64,000 nt of DNA from the NCBI RefSeq assembly GCF_029626145.1, contig NZ_JARUBJ010000002.1:6458501-6522500 (forward strand), in the 5' to 3' direction. Of this stretch, positions 43,572 to 51,854 are shown piece by piece. Source of the DNA: Micromonospora sp. WMMD961. Its GTDB lineage: Bacteria; Actinomycetota; Actinomycetes; Mycobacteriales; Micromonosporaceae. Under the pieces are notes generated by a model. It ran no database searches, was not told the origin of the DNA, and saw nothing but the letters and a program-made list of their open reading frames with translations. How positions within the stretch are numbered: the first letter of the stretch is position 1; each line of letters opens with the position of its first letter. The position numbers and the translations under genes were made by a program.

Positions 43572-44267
43572 TCACGCGGCGCGACCGCCGAACACCGCGA
43601 AGCGCCACTCCTTGAAGTAACAGTCGACGTCGACCAGGCCGGCCTCGGTGAGCCACCGGCACTGGTCGGCCACTGTCGCCGGGCGATCGTGGCGCATCCG
43701 CTCCCGGGAAGCAGCGATCTCGTCAGGGGACGCGCCCAGCTCGGTGATCCGCTCCAGCCACACCTCGTCGTAGCGCCGGTCCAGCCCCGGGGTCGGGCCG
43801 GCGACCTGCTCGGCGTTGACGAACACCCCACCCGGTGCCAACGCGGCGGCGGCCCGCCGGTAGAGCACGCGCTTGCCGGCGTCGTCCAGGTGGTGGATCG
43901 CCAGCGCGCTGACCACGGCGTCGTACCGGCCCGGCGGCAGTTCGTCGGCCAGGTCCGCGTGGACCGTTCGGTGCGGCACGGACCGCGCGTCCAACTGGTC
44001 GGTGGCGCGGGCGAGCATCGCCGGCGCCCCGTCCACCAGAGTCATCCGGACGCCGGGCACCGCCGCGGCGAGCAGCAGCGAGAGCAGGCCGGTGCCGGCG
44101 CCCAGATCCAACACCTCCGGGGTACGCCCCGCGGCGAGCGCGGCCCGCAACGGCGGCGCGGCGACCTGGACGGCGGTGCCGTAGAAGCTGTCGAAGCAGG
44201 GCACCAACCGCCGGCGCGCCTCGTCGTAGGTGCCGGCCACCGCGTCGAAGACGTCCGCCACGCTCAT
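43572..44267 (-). CDS. Class I SAM-dependent methyltransferase
   Basis: A 231-residue protein. ATG 44267 is chosen because GGGAGA is just upstream; the frame extends 25 residues further. FDAVAGTYDEARRRLVPCFD, VLDLGAGTGLLSLLLAAAVP (SAM motif I) and VVSALAIHHLDDAGKRVLYR are typical of small-molecule methyltransferases of the UbiE/Tam kind. The substrate is unknown. It stands alone in the accessory patch between narK and nasC. Confidence 0.85.
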   Translation of the reverse strand: MSVADVFDAVAGTYDEARRRLVPCFDSFYGTAVQVAAPPLRAALAAGRTPEVLDLGAGTGLLSLLLAAAVPGVRMTLVDGAPAMLARATDQLDARSVPHRTVHADLADELPPGRYDAVVSALAIHHLDDAGKRVLYRRAAAALAPGGVFVNAEQVAGPTPGLDRRYDEVWLERITELGASPDEIAASRERMRHDRPATVADQCRWLTEAGLVDVDCYFKEWRFAVFGGRAA

Positions 44268-44403
44268 CGCTATCTCCCAAACTTTGAGACACTTTTCCCA
44301 CATTATAAGCGTTTCACGGTAAGCGGACCTCACCCTGGACACACGAAAAGGCCGCGGTTCCGTGGGACCTCCAGGACACCGGGGTCGGTTGGTGCTGCGC
44401 CGA
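44268..44403 (-). promoter_or_regulatory. Upstream region of the methyltransferase with a TATAAT element
   Basis: TATAAT on the minus strand (44307 to 44302) lies 35 bases before the start codon in an unusually AT-rich stretch (about 44278-44330). No good -35 hexamer is seen. The rest of the gap up to the DUF397 remnant shows nothing else. Confidence 0.45.
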
Positions 44404-44560
44404 TCAGCCGACGGGGCCGATCACCTTCGCCAGGTTGACGAAGCCGGCCCATGCCGCCGGTTCGAAGGTCAGCGTCCCGCCGTCGCGGTCCTTGGTGTCG
44501 CGGACGAGGACGACGCCGGCCCCGGCGGACGTGTTCGTGTCGGGGCCACCCTTGGCCTGC
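44404..44560 (-). pseudogene. DUF397 gene remnant (C-terminal part only)
   Basis: The minus-strand frame reads QAKGGPDTNTSAGAGVVLV, then RDTKDRDGGTLTFEPAAWAG and FVNLAKVIGPVG, ending at TGA 44404. The RDTKDRDG and LTF-PAAWAGFV segments are the DUF397 C-terminal signature. The usual N-terminus (WRKSSRS... with its Cys) is missing and a TAG stop lies immediately upstream. The break point abuts the palindromic element at 44564-44612. Confidence 0.75.
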
Positions 44561-44563
44561 TAC

Positions 44564-44612
44564 AGATCTTGGAAAGTTTCCGTTCTCGCGTAACGGAAAG
44601 TGTCCAAGATCT
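44564..44612. repeat. Palindromic repeat element, copy 2
   Basis: Arms 44564-44584 and 44592-44612 (AGATCTTGGA ... TTTCCGTT and complement) pair with two mismatches around a 7-base centre, CTCGCGT. Read on the minus strand the centre plus adjoining base is one ACGCGAGA octamer; copy 1 at 7019-7077 has two. The element begins 4 bases from the truncated end of the DUF397 remnant. Confidence 0.85.
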
Positions 44613-44672
44613 CCGTGGGTGAACACCGCGGGGCGGCCCCTTCCCACAGTGGCGACCAGGGGAGAGAGCGCC

Positions 44673-44897
44673 GTGCCGGATGAGCCGCACGATCGGAGAC
44701 CCGAGCCGAAGCCCACGCCACGGAGGCCGCACACGGGCGACGTCCTGCACCTGACCCGCGCGGCGAGTGTGCAGTTCATGCGCCGGACCCTGTTCGTGAT
44801 GTCGGCGGGCTTGATCTGGCCGGACTCGCCCGCCCCGGCGGCCCGTCGCCCGACCACCCGCACGCCAGTGAAACGAGGTCCGGTGAGTGTTCGATGA
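44673..44897 (+). CDS. Small conserved actinobacterial protein, first of a two-gene unit
   Basis: A 74-residue protein from GTG 44673 (GGGGAGAGAG upstream). The TGDVLHLTRAASVQFMRRTL block resembles a short actinobacterial protein family often found near XRE/DUF397 regulators. It appears shortened after that block compared with my recollection of homologues. It overlaps the next gene by 4 bases (ATGA). The function is unknown. Confidence 0.55.
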   Translation: MPDEPHDRRPEPKPTPRRPHTGDVLHLTRAASVQFMRRTLFVMSAGLIWPDSPAPAARRPTTRTPVKRGPVSVR

Positions 44898-45184
44898 AGC
44901 GCCGACCTCGCCCGCACCAGCCGATGCGCCCGGTTTGGCTCTGCCGTAACTGCGCGGCGCCCTGGCCGTGTGCGCCGGCTCAGCTCCACCTCGCGACCGA
45001 GTTCGACGGCCATTCGATCGCCCTGGCGTTCCACCTGGCAGCGAACATGCAGGACGCGGTTCACGACCTGTACTCCCTGGGCGTTCACCCTGACCCGCGG
45101 GCACTCCACGCCCGATTCCTCGGCTGGATGTCACTGACCCGCCGACCACACCGCCACGACGTGCGCCGACCGACCGCGGGGTGA
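44894..45184 (+). CDS. Small Cys-rich conserved protein, second of the two-gene unit
   Basis: A 96-residue protein. RPVWLCRNCAAPWPCAPAQL has a CxxC plus a third Cys that could bind zinc, followed by a helical segment (ALAFHLAANMQDAVHDLYSL). Similar small proteins accompany regulatory genes in actinobacteria. The function is unknown. The ATGA overlap with the preceding gene supports joint translation. Confidence 0.65.
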   Translation: MKRRPRPHQPMRPVWLCRNCAAPWPCAPAQLHLATEFDGHSIALAFHLAANMQDAVHDLYSLGVHPDPRALHARFLGWMSLTRRPHRHDVRRPTAG

Positions 45185-45201
45185 CGTGCGCTGCCGCTGT
45201 G

Positions 45202-45264
45202 GAGCTGATGTCGTAGACGAATCAGCAGACGAATCACCAGTCGATGTCGCAAACGATTCAGCTC
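45202..45264. repeat. Phased direct repeats and outer inverted repeat before nasC
   Basis: AGACGAATCA occurs at 45215 and 45227, with AAACGATTCA at 45251; the offsets are 12 and 24 bases. GAGCTGA (45202-45208) and TCAGCTC (45258-45264) form outer inverted arms. The cluster lies about 60 bases upstream of the GlnR-type box and may be a second regulator site. Confidence 0.5.
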
Positions 45265-45324
45265 TACAGGCTCCGACTCGCACCCTCCGACGCGTTCCCT
45301 GCCCCGATGCGGTGTGAGCCCCAC

Positions 45325-45362
45325 TTGACAGGACCGAAACAGAAGGGACCCGGACCGGAAAC
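45325..45362 (+). promoter_or_regulatory. GlnR-type double box upstream of nasC
   Basis: TTGAC-N6-GAAAC-N6-GACCC-N6-GAAAC: both b-sites are perfect GAAAC at 22-base spacing, and the first a-site fits gTnAC at three key bases. This is the layout of GlnR operators in nitrogen genes of actinomycetes. It ends 24 bases before the nasC start. Confidence 0.72.
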
Positions 45363-45386
45363 CGCTCGGCGGCACGCTTTGCCGAC

Positions 45387-47546
45387 ATGACAGACGGTGC
45401 ACGGTCGGCAACTCGGCCGGGGTTCACGCCCCGGGAGGTGGCGACGCACTGCCCGTACTGCGCCCTGCAGTGCGGCATGACGCTGCGCGAGGACGACACC
45501 GGTGTCACGGTCCACCCCCGCCAGTTCCCCACCAACCGGGGCGGGCTCTGCCAGAAGGGTTGGACCGCCGCCGAGCTGCTCGACCACCCGGAGCGGCTGA
45601 CCACCCCGCTACTGCGCGATGCGGCCAGCGGCGAGCTGCGCCCGGCGAGCTGGGACGCCGCGCTGGACCGGATCGTCACCGGCATCCGCGCGATCCAGGA
45701 CGACGCCGGCTCGGACGCGGTCGCCGTCTTCGGTGGCGGTGGCCTGACCAACGAGAAGGCGTACGCGCTGGGCAAGTTCGCCCGGATCGGGCTGCGCACC
45801 CGGCACATCGACTACAACGGACGGTTCTGCATGTCCTCGGCGGCGGCCGCCGGGATGCGGGCGTTCGGCATCGACCGGGGGCTGCCGTTCCCGCTCGCCG
45901 ACCTCGGCCGGGCCGACACCCTGCTGCTGGTCGGGGCCAACCCGGCGGAGACCATGCCACCGCTGATGCGCTGGCTCACCGAGCAGCGCCGCAACGGCGG
46001 ACAGTTGATCGTCGTCGACCCCCGCGTCACCGCGACCGCCCGTCAGGCCGACCTGCACCTGCAACCGCTGCCCGGCACCGACCTCGCGGTGGCCAACGCG
46101 CTGCTGCACATCGCGCTCACCGAGGGTTGGGTCGACCGCACCTACGTTGCCGAGCGCACCAGTGGTTTCGAGGCGGTCCGCCGGACCGTCGCCGCCTGGT
46201 GGCCGGCCCGCGCGGAACAGCTCTCCGGGGTGCCGGTGGCCGACCTGGAGGCGACCGCCCGCGCGTTGGGCACCGGTGGACGCGTGATCATCCTGACCGC
46301 GCGCGGCGCCGAGCAGCACGCGAAGGGCGTCGACACGGTCACCGCGTACGTCAACCTGGCTCTTGCCCTCGGCCTGCCCGGCCGGGACGGTTCGGGGTAC
46401 GGCTGCCTGACCGGGCAGGGCAACGGCCAGGGCGGGCGGGAGCACGGGCAGAAGGCCGACCAGCTCCCCGGCTACCGGAAGATCGACGATCCGGCGGCCC
46501 GGGAACACGTCGCCGAGGTCTGGGGAGTGACAGCCGACGAGCTGCCCGGCCCGGGTGTGCCGGCCTACCAACTGCTCGACTCACTCGGCACTCCGGACGG
46601 CCCCCGGGGATTGCTGGTGTTCGGCTCCAACCCGGTGGTCTCCGCGCCCCGCGCGACCCGGATCGAGCGACGGTTACGCGACCTCGATCTGCTGGTCGTC
46701 GCGGACCTGCTGCTCTCCGAGACGGCGGCGCTGGCCGACGTGGTGCTGCCCACCGCGCAGTGGGCCGAGGAGGACGGCACCATGACCAATCTGGAGGGTC
46801 GGGTGCTGCGTCGTCGCGCCCTGCGCCCGCCCCCGCCGGGCGTGCGAACCGACCTGGCCATCATCGCCGACCTCGCGACGAGGCTCGCCGCCGCCGAAGC
46901 ACCAGCCGCCACACCGGGCGGCGCGCGGCCGGAAGCCCTCGCGGCGGCGCGGTTCCCGGCCGATCCGGCCACCGTCTTCGCCGAGCTGCGTCGCGCCTCG
47001 GCGGGCGGGGCCGCCGACTACGCCGGCATCAGCTGGGCCCGGATCGACGACCACGACGGGGTCTACTGGCCGTGCCGCACCGAGGACGGGCCGGACACGC
47101 CACGGCTCTTCGCCGAAAGGTTCGCGACCCCGGACGGCCGGGCCCGGTTCCACTCCGTCGACCACCGACCGGCCGCCGAGGAGGTCTGCGCGACCTACCC
47201 ACTGCACTTCACCACCGGCCGGGTTCTGACGCAGTACCAGTCGGGCACCCAGACCCGCCGGGTGCCCGCGCTGCGGCGCGCCTCCCCGGAGGCGTTCGTC
47301 GAGCTGCACCCCGATCTGGCCGCCCGGCTGGGCATCGACGACGGCGACCCGGTGCGGGTCACCTCGCGCCGGGGCGAGTTGCGCGCACCGGCTCGGCTCA
47401 GCACCGGGATCCGACCGGACACGGTGTTCGCCCCGTTCCACTACCCGGGGGCAGGACGGGCCAACGCGGTGACCAACGACGCGGTCGACCCGATCTCCGG
47501 GATGCCCGAGTTCAAGATCTGCGCGGTCCGGGTGGAGAGGGCATGA
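45387..47546 (+). CDS. nasC: Assimilatory nitrate reductase, molybdopterin catalytic subunit
   Basis: A 719-residue protein. The N-terminal [4Fe-4S] ligands are in HCPYCALQCGM and GGLCQKGW. The bis-MGD oxidoreductase core has YNGRFCMSSAAAAGMRAFGI and the molybdopterin-dinucleotide domain near the C-terminus (TTGRVLTQYQSGTQTRRVP). No Tat signal is present, so it is cytoplasmic, as expected for assimilation. It reduces nitrate to nitrite. It leads the operon and overlaps the next gene by 4 bases. Confidence 0.93.
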   Translation: MTDGARSATRPGFTPREVATHCPYCALQCGMTLREDDTGVTVHPRQFPTNRGGLCQKGWTAAELLDHPERLTTPLLRDAASGELRPASWDAALDRIVTGIRAIQDDAGSDAVAVFGGGGLTNEKAYALGKFARIGLRTRHIDYNGRFCMSSAAAAGMRAFGIDRGLPFPLADLGRADTLLLVGANPAETMPPLMRWLTEQRRNGGQLIVVDPRVTATARQADLHLQPLPGTDLAVANALLHIALTEGWVDRTYVAERTSGFEAVRRTVAAWWPARAEQLSGVPVADLEATARALGTGGRVIILTARGAEQHAKGVDTVTAYVNLALALGLPGRDGSGYGCLTGQGNGQGGREHGQKADQLPGYRKIDDPAAREHVAEVWGVTADELPGPGVPAYQLLDSLGTPDGPRGLLVFGSNPVVSAPRATRIERRLRDLDLLVVADLLLSETAALADVVLPTAQWAEEDGTMTNLEGRVLRRRALRPPPPGVRTDLAIIADLATRLAAAEAPAATPGGARPEALAAARFPADPATVFAELRRASAGGAADYAGISWARIDDHDGVYWPCRTEDGPDTPRLFAERFATPDGRARFHSVDHRPAAEEVCATYPLHFTTGRVLTQYQSGTQTRRVPALRRASPEAFVELHPDLAARLGIDDGDPVRVTSRRGELRAPARLSTGIRPDTVFAPFHYPGAGRANAVTNDAVDPISGMPEFKICAVRVERA

Positions 47547-48982
47547 CCGCCCGGGTGGTGATCGTCGGCAACGGGATGGCCGGTGCCCGCCTCGCGGGCG
47601 AGCTGCACGCCCGGGCGGGAGACCGGAAGGTCACAGTGCTCGGCGCGGAACCGCACCGCGCGTACAACCGGATCCTGCTCTCCACGCTGCTGGCCGGGCG
47701 CATCGACGAACCGGACGTGGAGTTGACCGAGGCCGCCGGGCACGGCATCGACCTGCGCACCGGCGTGCCGGTGACCGCCATCGACCGGTCCGCGCGGGAG
47801 GTCCACACCGACGACGGCGAACGCATCGGATACGACCACCTGGTGCTGGCCACGGGGGCACGGGCGGTGGTGCCACCACTGCCCGGTCTCGACCCGACGG
47901 ACCTGCCGGAGCGCGTGGTCCCCTTCCGGACGCTGGACGACTGCCGGCGCATCCTCGCCGCGGCGGACGGCGCGCGCAGTGCCCTGGTGCTGGGCGGCGG
48001 TCTGCTCGGCCTGGAGGCCGCCCGGGGCCTGGCCAGCCGGGGGTTGGCCACCACTGTGGTGCACCCGAGAGAGCACCTGATGGAACGGCAACTCGACCCG
48101 GCGGCCGGCGCGGTGCTCGCCGGCACGCTCGCCGGATTCGGCGTCACCGTGCAGCTCGCGGTGCCGGCGACCGGCGTGACCGCCGATGCCGACGGCGTTC
48201 GCCTCGACCTGGCCGACAGCCGGACGCTGCGCGCCGACCTGCTGGTGCTCTCCTGCGGGGTACGCCCGGACACCGCCCTGGCGCAGGCCGCCAGGCTGAC
48301 CGTCCGGCGCGGGGTGGTGGTGGACGACCGGCTCCGCACCGACGACCGGTCCATCTCGGCGATCGGCGACTGCGCCGAGCACGACGGGGTGCTCAGCGGC
48401 CTGGTCGCGCCCGCCTGGGCCCAGGCGCGGGTGCTCGCCGACGTGCTGACCGGAACGGACCCGTTGGCCCGGTACCGGCCCCAGCCGGTGGTGACCCGGC
48501 TCAAGGCCGCCGGGATCGACCTGGCCTCGATGGGTGACCCGGTCAGCGGAGGGCCGGGCGAGGAGCTGACCTTCACCGACCCGACCCGGGGCACGTACGC
48601 CCGGCTGCGGATCCGCGACGAGCGGTTGATCGGCGCGATCCTGCTCGGCGACAACCCGGCCGTCGGGACGGTGATCCAGCTCTTCGACCGTGGTCACCCG
48701 GTGCCGGCCGACCGGCGGGCCCTCCTGCTGGGCCGGGCGCTCGGCACGACCGGCGCGACCCCGGCGGCGTCACCGGCGCTGATGCCGGACGCGGCCACGG
48801 TCTGCCAGTGCAACACGGTCAGCAAGGGCGCACTCGTCCGCAGTTGGCGCTCCGGAGCCCGAACGGTCGACGCGGTGACGGCGGCGACCCGTGCCGGCAC
48901 CGGCTGCGGCGGGTGCCGGGACGCGGTGGGCGGCATCGTCGACTGGCTCAGCCAGGCGGAATCGGTGGAGGTGACGCGATGA
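47543..48982 (+). CDS. FAD-dependent electron-transfer subunit of nitrate reductase (NirB N-terminal-like)
   Basis: A 479-residue protein from ATG 47543. Two Rossmann domains (VVIVGNGMAGARLAGELHAR, VLGGGLLGLEAARGLASRGL) form an NAD(P)H:rubredoxin-type reductase. A C-terminal BFD-like [2Fe-2S] domain has CQCNTV and GTGCGGCRDAV Cys pairs. It lacks the siroheme domain of NirB, so it probably passes electrons to NasC (a NasB role). It overlaps nirB by 4 bases. Confidence 0.85.
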   Translation: MTARVVIVGNGMAGARLAGELHARAGDRKVTVLGAEPHRAYNRILLSTLLAGRIDEPDVELTEAAGHGIDLRTGVPVTAIDRSAREVHTDDGERIGYDHLVLATGARAVVPPLPGLDPTDLPERVVPFRTLDDCRRILAAADGARSALVLGGGLLGLEAARGLASRGLATTVVHPREHLMERQLDPAAGAVLAGTLAGFGVTVQLAVPATGVTADADGVRLDLADSRTLRADLLVLSCGVRPDTALAQAARLTVRRGVVVDDRLRTDDRSISAIGDCAEHDGVLSGLVAPAWAQARVLADVLTGTDPLARYRPQPVVTRLKAAGIDLASMGDPVSGGPGEELTFTDPTRGTYARLRIRDERLIGAILLGDNPAVGTVIQLFDRGHPVPADRRALLLGRALGTTGATPAASPALMPDAATVCQCNTVSKGALVRSWRSGARTVDAVTAATRAGTGCGGCRDAVGGIVDWLSQAESVEVTR

Positions 48983-51510
48983 ACGGCGGCGACCTGGTCG
49001 TCATCGGCAACGGCATGGTCGGGCAGCGCTTCGTCGACGCGCTGCGCGCCCGTGACCCGGAGGGCCGCTGGCAGGTGACCGTACTGGCCGAGGAGCGACG
49101 CCCCGCGTACGACCGGGTGCGGCTCTCGGCGTACTTCGACGGAGTGGGTGAGAGCGAACTCAACCTGCACACACCGCACGACGGGGTGCGGCTGCGGCTG
49201 GGCGAACCGGCCACCGCCATCGACCGGGCCCGGCAGGTGGTGAGCACCGACGTCGGCGAGTACCCCTACGACGCCCTGGTGTTGGCCACCGGGTCGTACG
49301 CGTTCGTGCCGCCGGTGCCCGGCGCGGAGCTGCCCGGCGTCTTCGTCTACCGCACGTTGGACGACCTGGCGGCGATCCGGTCGTACGCGCAGGGCCGGCG
49401 GGTCGGCGCGGTGATCGGCGGCGGGCTGCTCGGGCTGGAGGCGGCGAACGCGTTGCGGCTGCTCGGCCTGAGCACCGACGTGGTCGAGTTCGCGCCCCGG
49501 CTGATGCCGGTGCAGGTGGACCAGGCCGGTGGCGCGATGCTGCGGCGCTATGTCGACGAGTTGGGCGTACGGACCCATCTCGGGGTCGCGACCAGCGCGA
49601 TCCGACCCGGCCCGGACGGCGCGGTGGCCGCGCTGGAGCTGTCCGACGGCGGCACGCTCGACGCCGAGCTGGTGGTGGTGGCCGCCGGCATCCGCCCCCG
49701 GGACCAGCTGGCCCGGGACGCCGACCTGCCACTGGGTCCGCGCGGCGGAGTGCTGGTCGACGAGACCTGCCGCAGCGCCGACGAACGGATCTGGGCGATC
49801 GGTGAGTGCGCGGCGGTCGACGGCACCTGTCACGGCCTGGTCGCCCCGGGGTACGCGACGGCCGAGGTGGTGGCCGACCGGCTGGTCGGCGGCGCGGCGA
49901 CGTTCCCGGGTGCGGACACCGCCACCAAACTCAAGCTCCTCGGGGTCGACGTGGCCTCGTTCGGCGACGCGCACGGCGTGACCCCCGGCTGCCTGGACGT
50001 CACCTTCACCGACCCGGCCACCCGGGTCTACGCGAAGCTGGTGCTCTCCGACGACGCGCACACCCTGCTCGGCGGAGTGCTGGTCGGTGACGCCAGCGCG
50101 TACCCGACGCTGCGGGCCAGTGTGGGCGGCCCGCTTCCGGCGGCACCGCTGGCGCTGCTCGCCCCGGACGGCGGCGGGGCGGACGCCGGTGCGCTGCCGG
50201 CCACCGCACAGGTCTGCTCCTGCAACGCGGTGACCCGCGGCGACGTGGACGCCGCCATCGCCGACGGCTGCGCGGACGTGCCGGCGTTGAAGGCGTGCAC
50301 CCGGGCCGGCACGAGCTGCGGTTCCTGCGTACCGATGCTGAAGCAACTCCTGGACGCGGCCGGGGTGGCCCAGTCCAGCGCGCTCTGCGAGCACTTCGAC
50401 GTCAGCCGCCGGGACCTGTTCGAGATCGTCCGTGTACGCGGCATCCGCACCTTCTCCCGGCTGGTCGCCGAGCACGGTCGGGGGCGCGGCTGCGACATCT
50501 GCAAGCCGGTGGTCGCGTCCATCCTCGCCTCGCTGGGCAACGGGCACGTGCTCGACGGTGAGCAGGCCTCGCTGCAGGACACCAACGACCACTTCCTCGC
50601 CAACCTGCAACGCGACGGCAGCTACTCGGTGGTGCCCCGCATCCCGGGCGGCGAGATCACCCCGGAGAAGCTCATCGTGATCGGTGAGGTCGCCCGTGAC
50701 TTCCAGCTCTACACGAAGATCACCGGCGGGCAGCGCATCGACCTGTTCGGGGCGCGGGTGGAGCAGTTGCCGCAGATCTGGCGGCGGCTGGTGGACGCCG
50801 GCTTCGAATCCGGCCACGCGTACGGCAAGGCACTGCGGACGGTGAAGTCCTGCGTGGGCGAGACCTGGTGCCGCTACGGCGTACAGGACTCGGTGGGGTT
50901 GGCCGTCGCCCTGGAACTGCGGTACCGCGGGCTGCGCGCTCCCCACAAGCTCAAGTCGGCGGTCTCCGGCTGCGCCCGCGAGTGCGCGGAGGCGCGCAGC
51001 AAGGACTTCGGCATCATCGCCACCGAGACCGGCTGGAATCTCTACGTCGGTGGCAACGGCGGCTTCCGGCCCCGGCACGCCGACCTCTTCGCCACCGACC
51101 TGTCCACCGACACGCTGATCACCCTGATCGACAGATTCCTCATCTACTACATCCGCACCGCCGACCGGCTGCAACGCACCGCCGGCTGGATCGAGGCGAT
51201 GGACGGCGGCCTGGACCACCTGCGCTCGGTGATCGTGGACGACTCACTCGGGCTCTGCGCCGAACTGGACGCGGCGATGGCCCGGCACGTGTCGTCGTAC
51301 TCCGACGAGTGGCGCGACGTGCTCGACGACCCGGACCGGCTGCGCCGCTACACCTCCTTCGTCAACGCCCCCGACGTGCCCGACCCGTCGATCACCTTCA
51401 CCCGGGAACGCGGCCAACCGGTGCCCGTACGCCACCATCCCCCGACCGGATCCGAGCCGATCAGCCGTCGGCAGCCGGTCACCCTCGGCCTACCGGAGGT
51501 ACGGCGATGA
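48979..51510 (+). CDS. nirB: Assimilatory nitrite reductase, large subunit
   Basis: An 843-residue protein from ATG 48979. Order: FAD/NAD reductase (1-400), BFD-type Fe-S region (CSCNAVTRGD, AGTSCGSCVPM, then GCDICKPVVAS), and the siroheme/[4Fe-4S] domain. That last domain has all four Cys ligands (SCVGETWCRYG and SGCARECAEARSKDFG). It reduces nitrite to ammonium with NADH or NADPH. nirD follows with a 4-base overlap. Confidence 0.96.
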   Translation: MNGGDLVVIGNGMVGQRFVDALRARDPEGRWQVTVLAEERRPAYDRVRLSAYFDGVGESELNLHTPHDGVRLRLGEPATAIDRARQVVSTDVGEYPYDALVLATGSYAFVPPVPGAELPGVFVYRTLDDLAAIRSYAQGRRVGAVIGGGLLGLEAANALRLLGLSTDVVEFAPRLMPVQVDQAGGAMLRRYVDELGVRTHLGVATSAIRPGPDGAVAALELSDGGTLDAELVVVAAGIRPRDQLARDADLPLGPRGGVLVDETCRSADERIWAIGECAAVDGTCHGLVAPGYATAEVVADRLVGGAATFPGADTATKLKLLGVDVASFGDAHGVTPGCLDVTFTDPATRVYAKLVLSDDAHTLLGGVLVGDASAYPTLRASVGGPLPAAPLALLAPDGGGADAGALPATAQVCSCNAVTRGDVDAAIADGCADVPALKACTRAGTSCGSCVPMLKQLLDAAGVAQSSALCEHFDVSRRDLFEIVRVRGIRTFSRLVAEHGRGRGCDICKPVVASILASLGNGHVLDGEQASLQDTNDHFLANLQRDGSYSVVPRIPGGEITPEKLIVIGEVARDFQLYTKITGGQRIDLFGARVEQLPQIWRRLVDAGFESGHAYGKALRTVKSCVGETWCRYGVQDSVGLAVALELRYRGLRAPHKLKSAVSGCARECAEARSKDFGIIATETGWNLYVGGNGGFRPRHADLFATDLSTDTLITLIDRFLIYYIRTADRLQRTAGWIEAMDGGLDHLRSVIVDDSLGLCAELDAAMARHVSSYSDEWRDVLDDPDRLRRYTSFVNAPDVPDPSITFTRERGQPVPVRHHPPTGSEPISRRQPVTLGLPEVRR

Positions 51511-51854
51511 CCCAGACCCTCACGCTGACCTGGACCACCATCTGCCCCCTCGACCGGTTGGAACCGGACCGGGGCGTCGCCGCCCTGGTCGACGGGGTGC
51601 AGGTCGCCCTGTTCCGAACCGCCGACGGGCTGTTCGCGATCGACAACCGCGATCCGGTCTCCGGCGCGTACGTGCTGTCCCGGGGCATCGTCGGCAGCCG
51701 TGGCGGAGTGCCGACGGTCGCCTCGCCGCTGCACAAGCAGGTGTACGACCTACGCAGCGGGCGCTGCCTCGACCTGCCCGGCGTGATGGTGGCCCGGCAC
51801 GACGCGCGGTGCCGCGACGGGCTGGTCGAGGTGCGGCTGCGACAGGAGGGTTGA
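51507..51854 (+). CDS. nirD: Nitrite reductase small subunit
   Basis: A 115-residue Rieske-fold protein. DNRDPVSGAYVLSRGIVGSR and VASPLHKQVYDLRSGRCLDL are the NirD pattern; the Rieske Cys/His cluster ligands are absent, as is normal for NirD. It is the partner of NirB. The stop overlaps the next start (TGATG). Confidence 0.95.
   Translation: MTQTLTLTWTTICPLDRLEPDRGVAALVDGVQVALFRTADGLFAIDNRDPVSGAYVLSRGIVGSRGGVPTVASPLHKQVYDLRSGRCLDLPGVMVARHDARCRDGLVEVRLRQEG

Noticed and set aside
44451..44672. Upstream extension of the 74-residue gene to an ATG at 44451
   Set aside because: The extension runs antisense through the DUF397 remnant and the palindromic element; GTG 44673 has a good RBS.
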